Source of the DNA: Luteibacter rhizovicinus DSM 16549
GTDB lineage: Bacteria; Pseudomonadota; Gammaproteobacteria; Xanthomonadales; Rhodanobacteraceae
Reading direction: 5' to 3'
Assembly (NCBI RefSeq): GCF_001887595.1
Contig: NZ_CP017480.1
Coordinates: 2,191,001 to 2,255,000, forward strand
Length of the DNA: 64,000 nt
Part shown: positions 49,198-57,102 of the stretch, piece by piece
Position numbering within the stretch: the first letter of the stretch is position 1
Layout of the letters: each line of letters starts with the position of its first letter
Program-made: the position numbers and the translations under genes
The notes under the pieces: generated by a model
What the model was told of the DNA's origin: nothing
What the model saw: the letters and a program-made list of their open reading frames with translations, nothing else
Database searches by the model: none

Positions 49198-49626
49198 TTA
49201 GCGTGTGGCAATGTCGAAGATGATGCCGGTCGCCACGGCGACGAGCAGGAAATCGTTGTTCTCGCGTACCCAGTGGTAGCCACGCGGCGGCGGGCGCAGG
49301 CGATAGCTGCCGTAGTCGTACACGACCGTGTTACGACCGTAGTAGCGATGGCCGCGCTCCCAGTGGCCGTAATAGCGCGGCGGGGGAGGCCCATAGTAGC
49401 CAGGACCATTGTGATAGCCGTGTCCGTAGTAACGCGGCGGCGGCGGGCGATGGCCATGCCAGCCGTTGTCGTGATGCCAGTCACGGCCGCCGTGACCGCG
49501 GTCATGGCCACGGTCGTAGCCGTGCCTGTCGCGGTCGTGGTCGCGGTCGTGATGGTCGTCGGCAAACGCCGCGGTCGTGGCGACCAGGGCAAGGGCGGCA
49601 AACGCGGTACGCAGCATCGTCTTCAT
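49198..49626 (-). CDS. RcnB-family periplasmic protein, His/Tyr/Pro-rich (paralogue 2)
   Basis: A 142-residue exported protein (signal FAALALVATTAAFADD). The middle is rich in H-D-R-D-H, PPPPRYYGHG and GYYGPPPPRYYGH repeats. The C-terminal RcnB module (GHWERGHRYYGRNTVVYDYGSYRLRPPPRGYHWVRENNDFLLVAVATGIIFDIA) closely matches the downstream gene, indicating tandem duplication followed by divergence of the linker. It is the first gene of the two-gene unit. The metal-binding role is inferred. Confidence 0.85.
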   Translation of the reverse strand: MKTMLRTAFAALALVATTAAFADDHHDRDHDRDRHGYDRGHDRGHGGRDWHHDNGWHGHRPPPPRYYGHGYHNGPGYYGPPPPRYYGHWERGHRYYGRNTVVYDYGSYRLRPPPRGYHWVRENNDFLLVAVATGIIFDIATR

Positions 49627-49774
49627 CGCATCTCTCCAGGACGATCATCACGCCGCAAGTCGCTACGGCTGATCGACGACCCGAAGATAGGCAGAGTTTC
49701 CTGAATGCGAAGTCCTACGAATCGAAAGTTTCGCGAAAGCATTCACTGACGCGACAGCTAATGAACTCACGCGT

Positions 49775-51061
49775 TCAGGAAATCGACCCCGGACGGAACT
49801 CCAGAGTGAGTTCCTGCGCGCGTTCCGTAAGATTTAGCGAAGTGACCCGTTCAGGTGTGCGGGCGAGAATTTTTCCACTTCGAACCACCAGTAACCGGGT
49901 CGCCTTGAGCCGAATTGCCTCGTAGGCGTCGCCGGCCTGAAGCAGTACGAAATCGGCGCGATGGCCTGGCTCGATGCCGTAGCCGTCCAGGCCGAGGACA
50001 CGCGCGGCATATGTGGTGACCGCTTCGAAGCACTGAGCCACCCCGGCGGACGAGGTCATCTGCGCCACATGCAGGCCCATGTGGGCGACTTCGAGCATGT
50101 CGCCCGAGCCCAGGCCATACCAGGGGTCCATCACGCAATCGTGGCCGAAGGCGACATTGACGCCGGCGGCCAACAGCTCGGGGATACGGGTCATCCCGCG
50201 ACGCTTCGGATAGGTATCGTGCCGGCCCTGCAAGGTGATGTTGATCAGGGGGTTGGCGATCGCATGCACCCCCGCTTCGGCGATCAGCGGCAGCAGCTTG
50301 GACACGTAGTAGTTGTCCATGGAGTGCATGGAGGTGAGATGCGAACCGGTGACGCGACCCTGCAGGCCGCTGCGGATGGTCTCGGCGGCGAGCGTCTCGA
50401 TATGCCGGGACAGGGGATCGTCGGATTCGTCGCAGTGCATGTCCACCCGCAGGCCGCGTTCGGCGGCGAGTTCGCATAGCCAGCGTATGGACGTGGCGCC
50501 GTCGGCCATCGTGCGTTCGAAGTGCGGGATGCCGCCGACCACCTCGACGCCCATGTCCAGGGCACGGATCATGTTGGCTTTCGCGGAGGACGAACGCAGC
50601 AGGCCATCCTGCGGAAAGGCCACCAGTTCCAGGTGCAGGTAAGGCGCGACGCGCCGTTTCACCTCGAGCAGGGCCTGCGTCGCGAGCAAGCGGTCATCGC
50701 AGATGTCGACATGGCTGCGGATGCTCAGCAGGCCCTGGGCCACGGCCATGTCGCAGTAGGCCATGGCACGGGCGACCAAGGCGTCGATGGTGAGGTCGGG
50801 CTTGAGCTCGCCCCACAGCGAGATCCCTTCGAGCAAGGTGCCGGAGGCATTGAGGCGGGGCAGGCCGAGCGACAGCGTCGCATCCATGTGGAAGTGGGCG
50901 TCGATGAAGGGCGGGGACACCAGCCGGCCCCGCGCGTCGATCTCTTCCGCACCCTTCGCTGGCAGCCCCGGCTGGATCGCCGCGAAACGTCCGTCCACGA
51001 TGCCGATGTCGACGTCGCGGCGACCGTCGGGGAGGGTGGCGTGGCGGATGATCAGGTCCAT
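49775..51061 (-). CDS. codA: CodA-like cytosine deaminase, altered specificity residue
   Basis: A 428-residue amidohydrolase-superfamily deaminase. Metal ligands are visible in DAHFH (His56, His58), HCDESDD (His209, Glu212) and the aspartate of FGHDC (Asp308). LQGRHDTYPKRRGMTR and MDPWYGLGSGDMLEVAHMGLHV align with E. coli CodA. The residue after the metal-binding aspartate, Asp314 in E. coli CodA, is Cys309 here. From published work I recall, homologues lacking that aspartate can deaminate 5-methylcytosine, so substrate may be 5-methylcytosine or another pyrimidine (inference). There is no neighbouring permease. The promoter side faces a REP pair. Confidence 0.85.
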   Translation of the reverse strand: MDLIIRHATLPDGRRDVDIGIVDGRFAAIQPGLPAKGAEEIDARGRLVSPPFIDAHFHMDATLSLGLPRLNASGTLLEGISLWGELKPDLTIDALVARAMAYCDMAVAQGLLSIRSHVDICDDRLLATQALLEVKRRVAPYLHLELVAFPQDGLLRSSSAKANMIRALDMGVEVVGGIPHFERTMADGATSIRWLCELAAERGLRVDMHCDESDDPLSRHIETLAAETIRSGLQGRVTGSHLTSMHSMDNYYVSKLLPLIAEAGVHAIANPLINITLQGRHDTYPKRRGMTRIPELLAAGVNVAFGHDCVMDPWYGLGSGDMLEVAHMGLHVAQMTSSAGVAQCFEAVTTYAARVLGLDGYGIEPGHRADFVLLQAGDAYEAIRLKATRLLVVRSGKILARTPERVTSLNLTERAQELTLEFRPGSIS

Positions 51062-51105
51062 GCGGAGTCCGTCTCTGGGAGCAAAATCCGATCATACCGG
51101 GCTGT

Positions 51106-51215
51106 GTGGGAGCCGATTCATCGGCGATCCCGCGGCAGCGGGCCAGGTTGCCTTGGACAATCGGGGTTCCCGCATCGCCGCTTTGTTGGCTTTTCGCCGA
51201 TGAATCGGCTCCCAC
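51106..51215. repeat. REP pair upstream of both codA-like and radical-SAM genes
   Basis: GTGGGAGCCGATTCATCGGC and its inverted copy lie about 65 bases apart, with CCGCGGCAGCGGG between. Unlike most sites here it is in a divergent gap, so it may lie within promoters. Confidence 0.88.
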
Positions 51216-51278
51216 ATTGCCTATGTGATCCGCGTTTTCACGCGGATCGCGCGGTCATTTGGCACCATGGCATTCCCC

Positions 51279-52493
51279 ATGAAAATCTCCGACAAACTCG
51301 CCATCCTGGCCGATGCGGCCAAGTACGACGCGTCCTGCTCGTCCAGTGGCGGCAAGGGCCGCAACTCGCTGCGTTCTGGCGGTATCGGCTCGACCGAAGG
51401 CATGGGGATTTGCCACGCGTACGCGCCGGACGGGCGCTGCATCTCCCTGCTGAAGATCCTGCTGACGAACTTCTGCGTCTACGACTGCGTGTACTGCGTG
51501 AACCGGCGCAGCAGCAACGTACAACGCGCACGTTTCACGCCTGAAGAGGTGGTGGAGCTGACGATGGAGTTCTACCGCCGCAACTACATCGAAGGCCTGT
51601 TCCTCTCGTCGGGCATCATCCAGTCGCCCGACTACACGATGGAGCAGCTGGTCCGGGTTGCGCGCAGTCTTCGCACCGAGCACAAGTTCGGCGGCTATAT
51701 CCATCTCAAGACGATTCCCGATGCCTCACCCGAGCTGATCGATGCCGCCGGACGCTGGGCCGATCGTCTCAGCATCAATGTGGAGATGCCCACGGCCGAA
51801 GGCCTGAAGTCGCTTGCCCCGGAAAAGGACCTCGGTGACATCCGCAGTGCGATGGGGCGCCTGCGTCTGTCGATCGACGAAGCCAAGGCCGAGAAGAAGG
51901 CACCGAAGTTCGCCCCCGCCGGACAGAGCACACAGATGATCGTCGGAGCCGATGCGGCAACGGATCGCGACGTCCTCACGGCCAGCACCAACCTCTATAC
52001 GAATTACCACCTGCGCCGCGTCTACTACTCGGCGTTCAGCCCGATTCCCGATGCATCGAAGATCCTGCCGCTGAAGCCGCCGCCGCTCGTGCGCGAGCAT
52101 CGGCTCTACCAGGCGGACTGGCTGATGCGTTTCTACGGCTTCCGCGCAGAGGAAATCGCACCGCCCGGCGATAGCGGCATGCTCTCGCTCGAGGTCGATC
52201 CAAAGCTGGCCTGGGCGCTGCGTCATCGTGAGAGCTTTCCGGTGGACGTCAACCGGGCGTCGCGTGACATGTTGCTCCGGGTACCTGGCCTCGGCGTCAA
52301 GACCGTGGACCGGATGATCGCGATGCGGGCCCATCAGCGCATCCGCTACGCCGACCTGATTCGCTTGCGTGTGCCGGTGAAGAAGGTCGCTCCCTTTGTC
52401 GAAACCGTGGATCATCGCCCTCGCGGCGACCGCGAGAGCGCGGCCTTGCAACGCGACCTGCGTGAGCCGGCGCAGCCCGATCTCTTCGGCTGA
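51279..52493 (+). CDS. Putative DNA modification/repair radical-SAM protein (UDG-linked)
   Basis: A 404-residue radical-SAM protein opening MKISDKLAILADAAKYDASCSSSGG and containing the CxxxCxxC cluster site in NFCVYDCVYCVNRRSSN. The C-terminus has a helix-hairpin-helix (VNRASRDMLLRVPGLGVKTVDRMIAMRAH), a DNA-binding element. This is the family described as radical SAM linked to a uracil-DNA-glycosylase-like partner. Its stop overlaps the partner's start by one base (TGATG). ATGs at 51267 and 51225 are alternative starts. The chemical reaction is unknown; modification or repair of a DNA base or nucleoprotein is inferred. Confidence 0.88.
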   Translation: MKISDKLAILADAAKYDASCSSSGGKGRNSLRSGGIGSTEGMGICHAYAPDGRCISLLKILLTNFCVYDCVYCVNRRSSNVQRARFTPEEVVELTMEFYRRNYIEGLFLSSGIIQSPDYTMEQLVRVARSLRTEHKFGGYIHLKTIPDASPELIDAAGRWADRLSINVEMPTAEGLKSLAPEKDLGDIRSAMGRLRLSIDEAKAEKKAPKFAPAGQSTQMIVGADAATDRDVLTASTNLYTNYHLRRVYYSAFSPIPDASKILPLKPPPLVREHRLYQADWLMRFYGFRAEEIAPPGDSGMLSLEVDPKLAWALRHRESFPVDVNRASRDMLLRVPGLGVKTVDRMIAMRAHQRIRYADLIRLRVPVKKVAPFVETVDHRPRGDRESAALQRDLREPAQPDLFG

Positions 52494-53911
52494 TGCTCGG
52501 CGTCCGGCTCGACGATGCATCGGACGCGGACGAGTGGCGCGCGAAAGCGCGTGCGCTGCTGCTGGCGGAGGTGGATCCGGCCGAGGTCGAATGGACAACC
52601 GGCGCCGAGGGCGGACTGTTCGGAAGCGACGATGCCCTGCCGCCGCCGCGCCACACACAGGCGCCTGCCGTTCCGCGCGATTTCCTCTCCCTCGTCAACA
52701 CCGTGCTGGCGCATTCGGATCCGCGTCGCCATGCCACGCTCTACCGCATGCTCTGGCGCCTCGCCCACGGTGAACGCAACCTGCTGGCAATCGCCACGGA
52801 CGATGACGTGGCCTGGGCGCATACCTGCGTCAAGCAGGTCAATCGCGACATGCATAAGATGAAGGCCTTCGTGCGCTTTCGTGAGCTGCCGGTGGACGAT
52901 GGTACGGTCTACGTAGCGTGGTTCGAACCGGACCACGACATCGTCACCCGCGTGGCACCGTTCTTCGTCCGTCGATTCACGGGTATGCGCTGGTCCTTGC
53001 TGACGCCCTCACGCAGCGCCCACTGGGACGGTACGACGCTTTCGTTCGGGCCGGGTGCACAGCGCGCCGACGCACCGTCGGGCGACGCGCTCGAAGATCT
53101 CTGGCGCACTTACTACGCGAACATCTTCAATCCGGCCCGCCTGAAGGTGGACGCGATGCGTCGCGAGATGCCGGTGAAGTACTGGAAGAACCTGCCCGAA
53201 GCGCAGCTCATTCCGGGACTGGTGCGCGACGCCTTGCCGAGGATGCAGGCCATGGTCGAGAAACAGCCGACGATTCCGCGGAAGAAGATCACACCGTTGC
53301 AAAAGGCTGTCGCCGAGGCACCCGAAGGCAGTCTGGCGGCGCTTCGCCAACAGGCGAAGGACTGTCGTCGCTGCGACTTGTGGAAGCCGGCTACGCAGAC
53401 GGTTTTTGGCATGGGACCCAGCGATGCCCGCATCGTCGTCATCGGCGAGCAGCCGGGTGACCAGGAAGACCTTGCCGGTAAACCCTTCATCGGCCCGGCA
53501 GGCAAGCTGTTCGACCGCGCACTGGAGGAGGCGGGCGTCGATCGCGCTGCCCTCTACATCACCAACGCCGTGAAACACTTCAAGTTCGAGCCGCGCGGCA
53601 AGCGTCGCCTGCACAAGCGCGCCAATGCCGAGGAGCAGGCGGCATGCCGGCCCTGGCTTGCCGCCGAGATCGACCGCATCCGCCCCGACGCGATCGTTTG
53701 CCTCGGGGCGATGGCGGCGCAGGCAGTGTTCGGCGCGTCGTTTCGTCTGATGGCGCAGCGCGGGCAGTGGATCGACCTGCCCGATGGCGCTCGCGCGATG
53801 GCGACCGTGCATCCGTCGTACCTGCTGCGCCTGCCCGATGAACAGGCTCGCGAGACGGGCTACGCGGACTTCGTCCGCGACCTGACCCTTATGCGCACCT
53901 TGCTCAGGTAG
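52493..53911 (+). CDS. DUF4130-UdgX fusion: uracil-DNA cross-linking glycosylase-like protein
   Basis: A 472-residue two-domain protein. Residues about 1-255 are the DUF4130-type domain (FLSLVNTVLAHSDPRRHATLYRMLWRLAHGERNLL, HDIVTRVAPFFVRRF, YYANIFNPARLKVDAMRREMPVKYWKNLPEA). Residues about 285-472 are UdgX: cluster cysteines 291 and 294 (CRRC), GEQPGDQED (318-326), NAVKHFKF, KRRLHKR (370-376) and ATVHPSYLLR. His374 matches the histidine that in mycobacterial UdgX covalently captures the abasic sugar after uracil excision. Its TAG stop is provided by a REP element. It is coupled to the radical-SAM gene. Confidence 0.9.
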   Translation: MLGVRLDDASDADEWRAKARALLLAEVDPAEVEWTTGAEGGLFGSDDALPPPRHTQAPAVPRDFLSLVNTVLAHSDPRRHATLYRMLWRLAHGERNLLAIATDDDVAWAHTCVKQVNRDMHKMKAFVRFRELPVDDGTVYVAWFEPDHDIVTRVAPFFVRRFTGMRWSLLTPSRSAHWDGTTLSFGPGAQRADAPSGDALEDLWRTYYANIFNPARLKVDAMRREMPVKYWKNLPEAQLIPGLVRDALPRMQAMVEKQPTIPRKKITPLQKAVAEAPEGSLAALRQQAKDCRRCDLWKPATQTVFGMGPSDARIVVIGEQPGDQEDLAGKPFIGPAGKLFDRALEEAGVDRAALYITNAVKHFKFEPRGKRRLHKRANAEEQAACRPWLAAEIDRIRPDAIVCLGAMAAQAVFGASFRLMAQRGQWIDLPDGARAMATVHPSYLLRLPDEQARETGYADFVRDLTLMRTLLR

Positions 53912-54067
53912 GAGCCGATTCGTCGGCGAGCTCTCTGTGGGAGCCGCTTCAGCGGCGATCGGGTGCTCGCGGCAGACTGGCTCTCTGTGGGAGCCGATTC
54001 ATCGGCGAACTCGCGGCAGCGAGCCAGTCTGCTGCGAGCACCCGATCGCCGATAAATCGGCTCCTAC
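53908..54067. repeat. REP cluster after the UdgX gene (four units)
   Basis: Units start at GTAGGAGCCGATTCGTCGGC (overlapping the UdgX stop), GTGGGAGCCGCTTCAGCGGC and GTGGGAGCCGATTCATCGGC. An inverted unit ends GGCTCCTAC at 54067. The inner segments CGGGTGCTCGCGGCAGACTGGC and its complement pair with each other, so the whole 160 bases can fold into one large hairpin. Confidence 0.88.
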
Positions 54068-54082
54068 AACAACAGCGCGGCG

Positions 54083-55336
54083 CTAGATCTTGAACTTCTT
54101 CAGCTTCTTCGGCACCGAGGCGTTCTTCAGCGTCACGTAAATCGGCAAGCCGTCGGGACCGTACGGCGGCGGTGCTTCGCCCTGGATGAGCGGTGCGAGG
54201 TAACGACGCGCCGCGGCAGTGATGCCGAATCCATCCTTCGAGATGAAATTCTTCGGCATCTTCTTCTCGTGGTTGGCGATCTTGTCCAGCGGCGCCGCTT
54301 CGATCTTCCACTTGTAAGGCTCGTCCGAGGTGCGCACGATCACCGGCATCACCGCATTGAGGCCTTCGGCCGCGTATTCGACGGCCTTCTTGCCCACGGC
54401 ATAGGCCTGGTCGAGATCCGTCTTCGAAGCAATGTGACGCGCGGAGCGCTGCAGGTAGTCGGGCAGGGCCCAGTGATACTTGTAGCCGAGCTTCTCGCGC
54501 ACCAGGGCGGCGAGCACCGGTGCGGCACCGCCGAGCTGCGCGTGACCGAAGGCGTCACGGGCGCCGGACTCGGCGAGGAAGGTGCCGTTGCTGTCCTTCA
54601 CCCCCTCGGAGACGACCACCGTGCAGTAGCCCACCTTCTCCACGGTGGCCTTGACCTTGGCGAGGAAGGTCTCCGGATTGAACACGTTCTCCGGAAACAG
54701 GATGACGTGCGGCGCGTCGCCGGGCGCGGAGCCGGCGAGGCCGGCCGCAGCGGCGATCCAGCCCGCGTGGCGGCCCATCACCTCGATGATGAAGACCTTG
54801 GTCGAGGTGTCCATCATGGAGACGACGTCCAGGCTGGCCTCGCGCACCGAGATGGCCGTGTACTTCGCCACGGAGCCGAAGCCGGGGCAGGTGTCGGTGA
54901 CGACGAGGTCGTTGTCGATCGTCTTCGGTACACCGATGCAGTTGACCTCGTAGCCCAGCGCCTGGCCGATCTTCGAGACTTTGTTCGCCGTATCGGCCGA
55001 GTCGTTGCCACCGTTGTAGAGGAAGGTACGGATGTCGTGCGCCTTGAACACTTCGATAAGGCGCTCGTACTCCGCGCGATTTTCTTCCAGCGACTTGAGC
55101 TTGTAACGGCAGGAGCCGAAGGCGCCGCCGGGCGTGTGCTTGAGCGCGGCGATATTCGCCTTGGCTTCCTTGGAGGTATCGATCAGCTCCTCGCGAAGCG
55201 CGCCAAGGATGCCGTTGCGCGCGGCATAAACGACGATGCCCTTGTCGCGCGCGGTTTCGATCACTCCCGCGGCGGACGCGTTGATGACGGCGGATACGCC
55301 ACCCGACTGGGCGTAGAGAATTTTGCCGGCGGCCAT
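54083..55336 (-). CDS. pfp: Pyrophosphate-dependent 6-phosphofructokinase
   Basis: A 417-residue phosphofructokinase interconverting fructose-6-phosphate and fructose-1,6-bisphosphate with PPi. LYAQSGGVSAVINASAAGV and GGNDSAD carry aspartate where ATP-dependent enzymes have glycine (GGDGS), and PKTIDND has the lysine associated with PPi use. MGRHAGWIAAAAGL follows. The start at 55336 is chosen because AGGAAG lies just upstream; the frame extends to 55396. Reversible PPi-PFK is typical of xanthomonads. Soluble and membrane pyrophosphatase genes lie 6-12 kb away. Confidence 0.94.
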   Translation of the reverse strand: MAAGKILYAQSGGVSAVINASAAGVIETARDKGIVVYAARNGILGALREELIDTSKEAKANIAALKHTPGGAFGSCRYKLKSLEENRAEYERLIEVFKAHDIRTFLYNGGNDSADTANKVSKIGQALGYEVNCIGVPKTIDNDLVVTDTCPGFGSVAKYTAISVREASLDVVSMMDTSTKVFIIEVMGRHAGWIAAAAGLAGSAPGDAPHVILFPENVFNPETFLAKVKATVEKVGYCTVVVSEGVKDSNGTFLAESGARDAFGHAQLGGAAPVLAALVREKLGYKYHWALPDYLQRSARHIASKTDLDQAYAVGKKAVEYAAEGLNAVMPVIVRTSDEPYKWKIEAAPLDKIANHEKKMPKNFISKDGFGITAAARRYLAPLIQGEAPPPYGPDGLPIYVTLKNASVPKKLKKFKI

Positions 55337-55433
55337 ACGCACTTCCTCGTCACCATGGGAGTGCCGAGCGTAGCGCGTGCGGGAGGCGGATGACACGCTA
55401 GACTCAGGGTTGAGTCAGGGGGAGGGGATCGCC

Positions 55434-56360
55434 ATGCGTTTACCGAATACGTTGTACGCCCCGCCGGCCGGCGCCACGCGCCGGCAGCTTGGCCTGCTTT
55501 ACAGTGCCGGCGCGCGCATCGGCCTGTTCGCGATCCTCACCATTGTGCTGACCATCGCCATGAGCGCGCTGCACGCCATCGGGCCGTTCGGCAAGGACAG
55601 CGGTGCCCTCGCCCACGGGATCGGCGAAATGCTGATCCGGGCGGTGCCGGCGATCATCGCCTACCTCGTTCTGGTTCGCTGGATCGAGCGCCGGCCGCTC
55701 ATCGAATTCTCCCCGGTGACGTGGCCGGCAGGCCTGGGCTGGCTGTTCGGCGGCGCGGCTCTCATGGCCGTGGTGGTCGGCACCCTCTGGCTCTGCCATG
55801 CCTACGTGGTGCTGGGGCCGGACAGCGGCGCCGACTGGCCCGGTATCGTCCTGGGCGCTGGCGTCGGCGCCGCCATCGGTGAGGAGCTGATTTCCCGCGG
55901 CGTCCTGTTCCGGGCGTGCGAGGAAGCCCTCGGCACCGGCTGGGCACTGGTGATCTCGTCGCTGTTCTTCGGCTTTGCCCACTTCTTCAACCCGCATGCC
56001 ACGGTCGGCACCAGCCTGGCCATCGCCCTGGAAGCGGGGGTGATGCTCGGCCTGCTCTATGTGGCGACCCGCTCTCTGCTCGCCTGCATGGGCCTGCACG
56101 CGGCCTGGAACATCACCCAGTCGCTCGTTTTCGGCGTGCCGACCTCGGGGGCCCGGATGCACGGCCTGGTCGCCTCGCGCCTGACCGGCCCGGACTGGCT
56201 GTCCGGCGGTGAGTTCGGCGCGGAGGCATCGATCGTCGCCCTGGTCGCCTGCAGCCTGGTGTCGCTGGGCCTGTTCCTGGTGGCCCGCCAGCGCGGCAGG
56301 CTGGTCGCTCCGCGCTGGAAGCGGGCCATCGCCTACACCGGACCCGTGTCGGCCGTTTGA
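55434..56360 (+). CDS. CPBP family intramembrane glutamic endopeptidase
   Basis: A 308-residue polytopic membrane protein with the CAAX-protease/bacteriocin-processing (Abi) motifs: EELISRGVLF (EExxxR, near residue 150), FFGFAHFFNPHATVG and GLHAAWN. These supply the glutamates and histidines of Rce1-type peptidases. About eight membrane helices are visible. AGGGGGAGGGG precedes the start. It is divergent from pfp. The substrate is unknown; candidate roles are processing of peptides or membrane proteins. Confidence 0.88.
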   Translation: MRLPNTLYAPPAGATRRQLGLLYSAGARIGLFAILTIVLTIAMSALHAIGPFGKDSGALAHGIGEMLIRAVPAIIAYLVLVRWIERRPLIEFSPVTWPAGLGWLFGGAALMAVVVGTLWLCHAYVVLGPDSGADWPGIVLGAGVGAAIGEELISRGVLFRACEEALGTGWALVISSLFFGFAHFFNPHATVGTSLAIALEAGVMLGLLYVATRSLLACMGLHAAWNITQSLVFGVPTSGARMHGLVASRLTGPDWLSGGEFGAEASIVALVACSLVSLGLFLVARQRGRLVAPRWKRAIAYTGPVSAV

Positions 56361-56450
56361 CGCGAGCGAGGCCCTGCCGTTACCTTGAGACCCATTTTCT
56401 TGTGTCCGGCGGTGGGTTTATCCCCAGTCGCCCGACGTAACGGAGCATCA

Positions 56451-57035
56451 ATGCGACTCGTGCTATTCGGCGCCCCCGGTTCCGGGAAGGGTACCCAGGC
56501 CACCCGCCTCAAGGAGCGCCTCGGCGTCCCCCACATCTCCACCGGCGACCTGCTTCGCGCGGAGATCAAGGAAGGGACCGAGCTGGGTCTGAAGGCCAAA
56601 GGCCTGATGGACCAGGGCATCCTGCTTTCGGACGACATCATGCTCGGCATCATCGAGCACCGCCTCAGCCAGGCGGATGCCCGGCCGGGCTTCATTCTCG
56701 ACGGCTATCCGCGCAACCTGGCCCAGGCCGCGGCGCTGGATGACGTGCTCGCCCGTATCGGCCAGCCGCTCGATGTCGTGGTCAAGCTCGATGTGCCCGA
56801 CCAGGCCATCGTGGGCCGCTGCGAAGTGCGTTTCGAGAAGGAAGGCCGCCCGGATGACAATCCGGACACGGTGAAGAAGCGTCTGGGCATCTATGCCGAA
56901 CAGACCGCGCCGGTGGCCAGCTTCTACGAGCAGCGCGGCAAGCTGCAGGTCGTCGACGGCGTCGGCGAGCTCGACGACGTCACCCAGCGCGTCCTCGACG
57001 TGCTGCCCGGCGGCGTCCAGGCTGCCAGCGCCTGA
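56451..57035 (+). CDS. adk: Adenylate kinase (short form)
   Basis: A 194-residue AMP kinase. The P-loop GAPGSGKGTQA (8-18), ISTGDLLRAEIKEGTELG, the DGYPRNLAQA AMP-binding motif and a short LID (VRFEKEGRPDDNPDTVKKRL) are present. The long zinc-type LID insertion is absent, as in short-form enzymes. DGYPR replaces the commoner DGFPR. It balances ATP, ADP and AMP. The next gene, mpl, follows after 67 bases. Confidence 0.97.
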   Translation: MRLVLFGAPGSGKGTQATRLKERLGVPHISTGDLLRAEIKEGTELGLKAKGLMDQGILLSDDIMLGIIEHRLSQADARPGFILDGYPRNLAQAAALDDVLARIGQPLDVVVKLDVPDQAIVGRCEVRFEKEGRPDDNPDTVKKRLGIYAEQTAPVASFYEQRGKLQVVDGVGELDDVTQRVLDVLPGGVQAASA

Positions 57036-57102
57036 TCCGCACGGCCCGCTCCGGCGGGCCGTTCCGCGGTGCCCCAGGCATCGCGCTCCGATGAGTCGAC
57101 TC

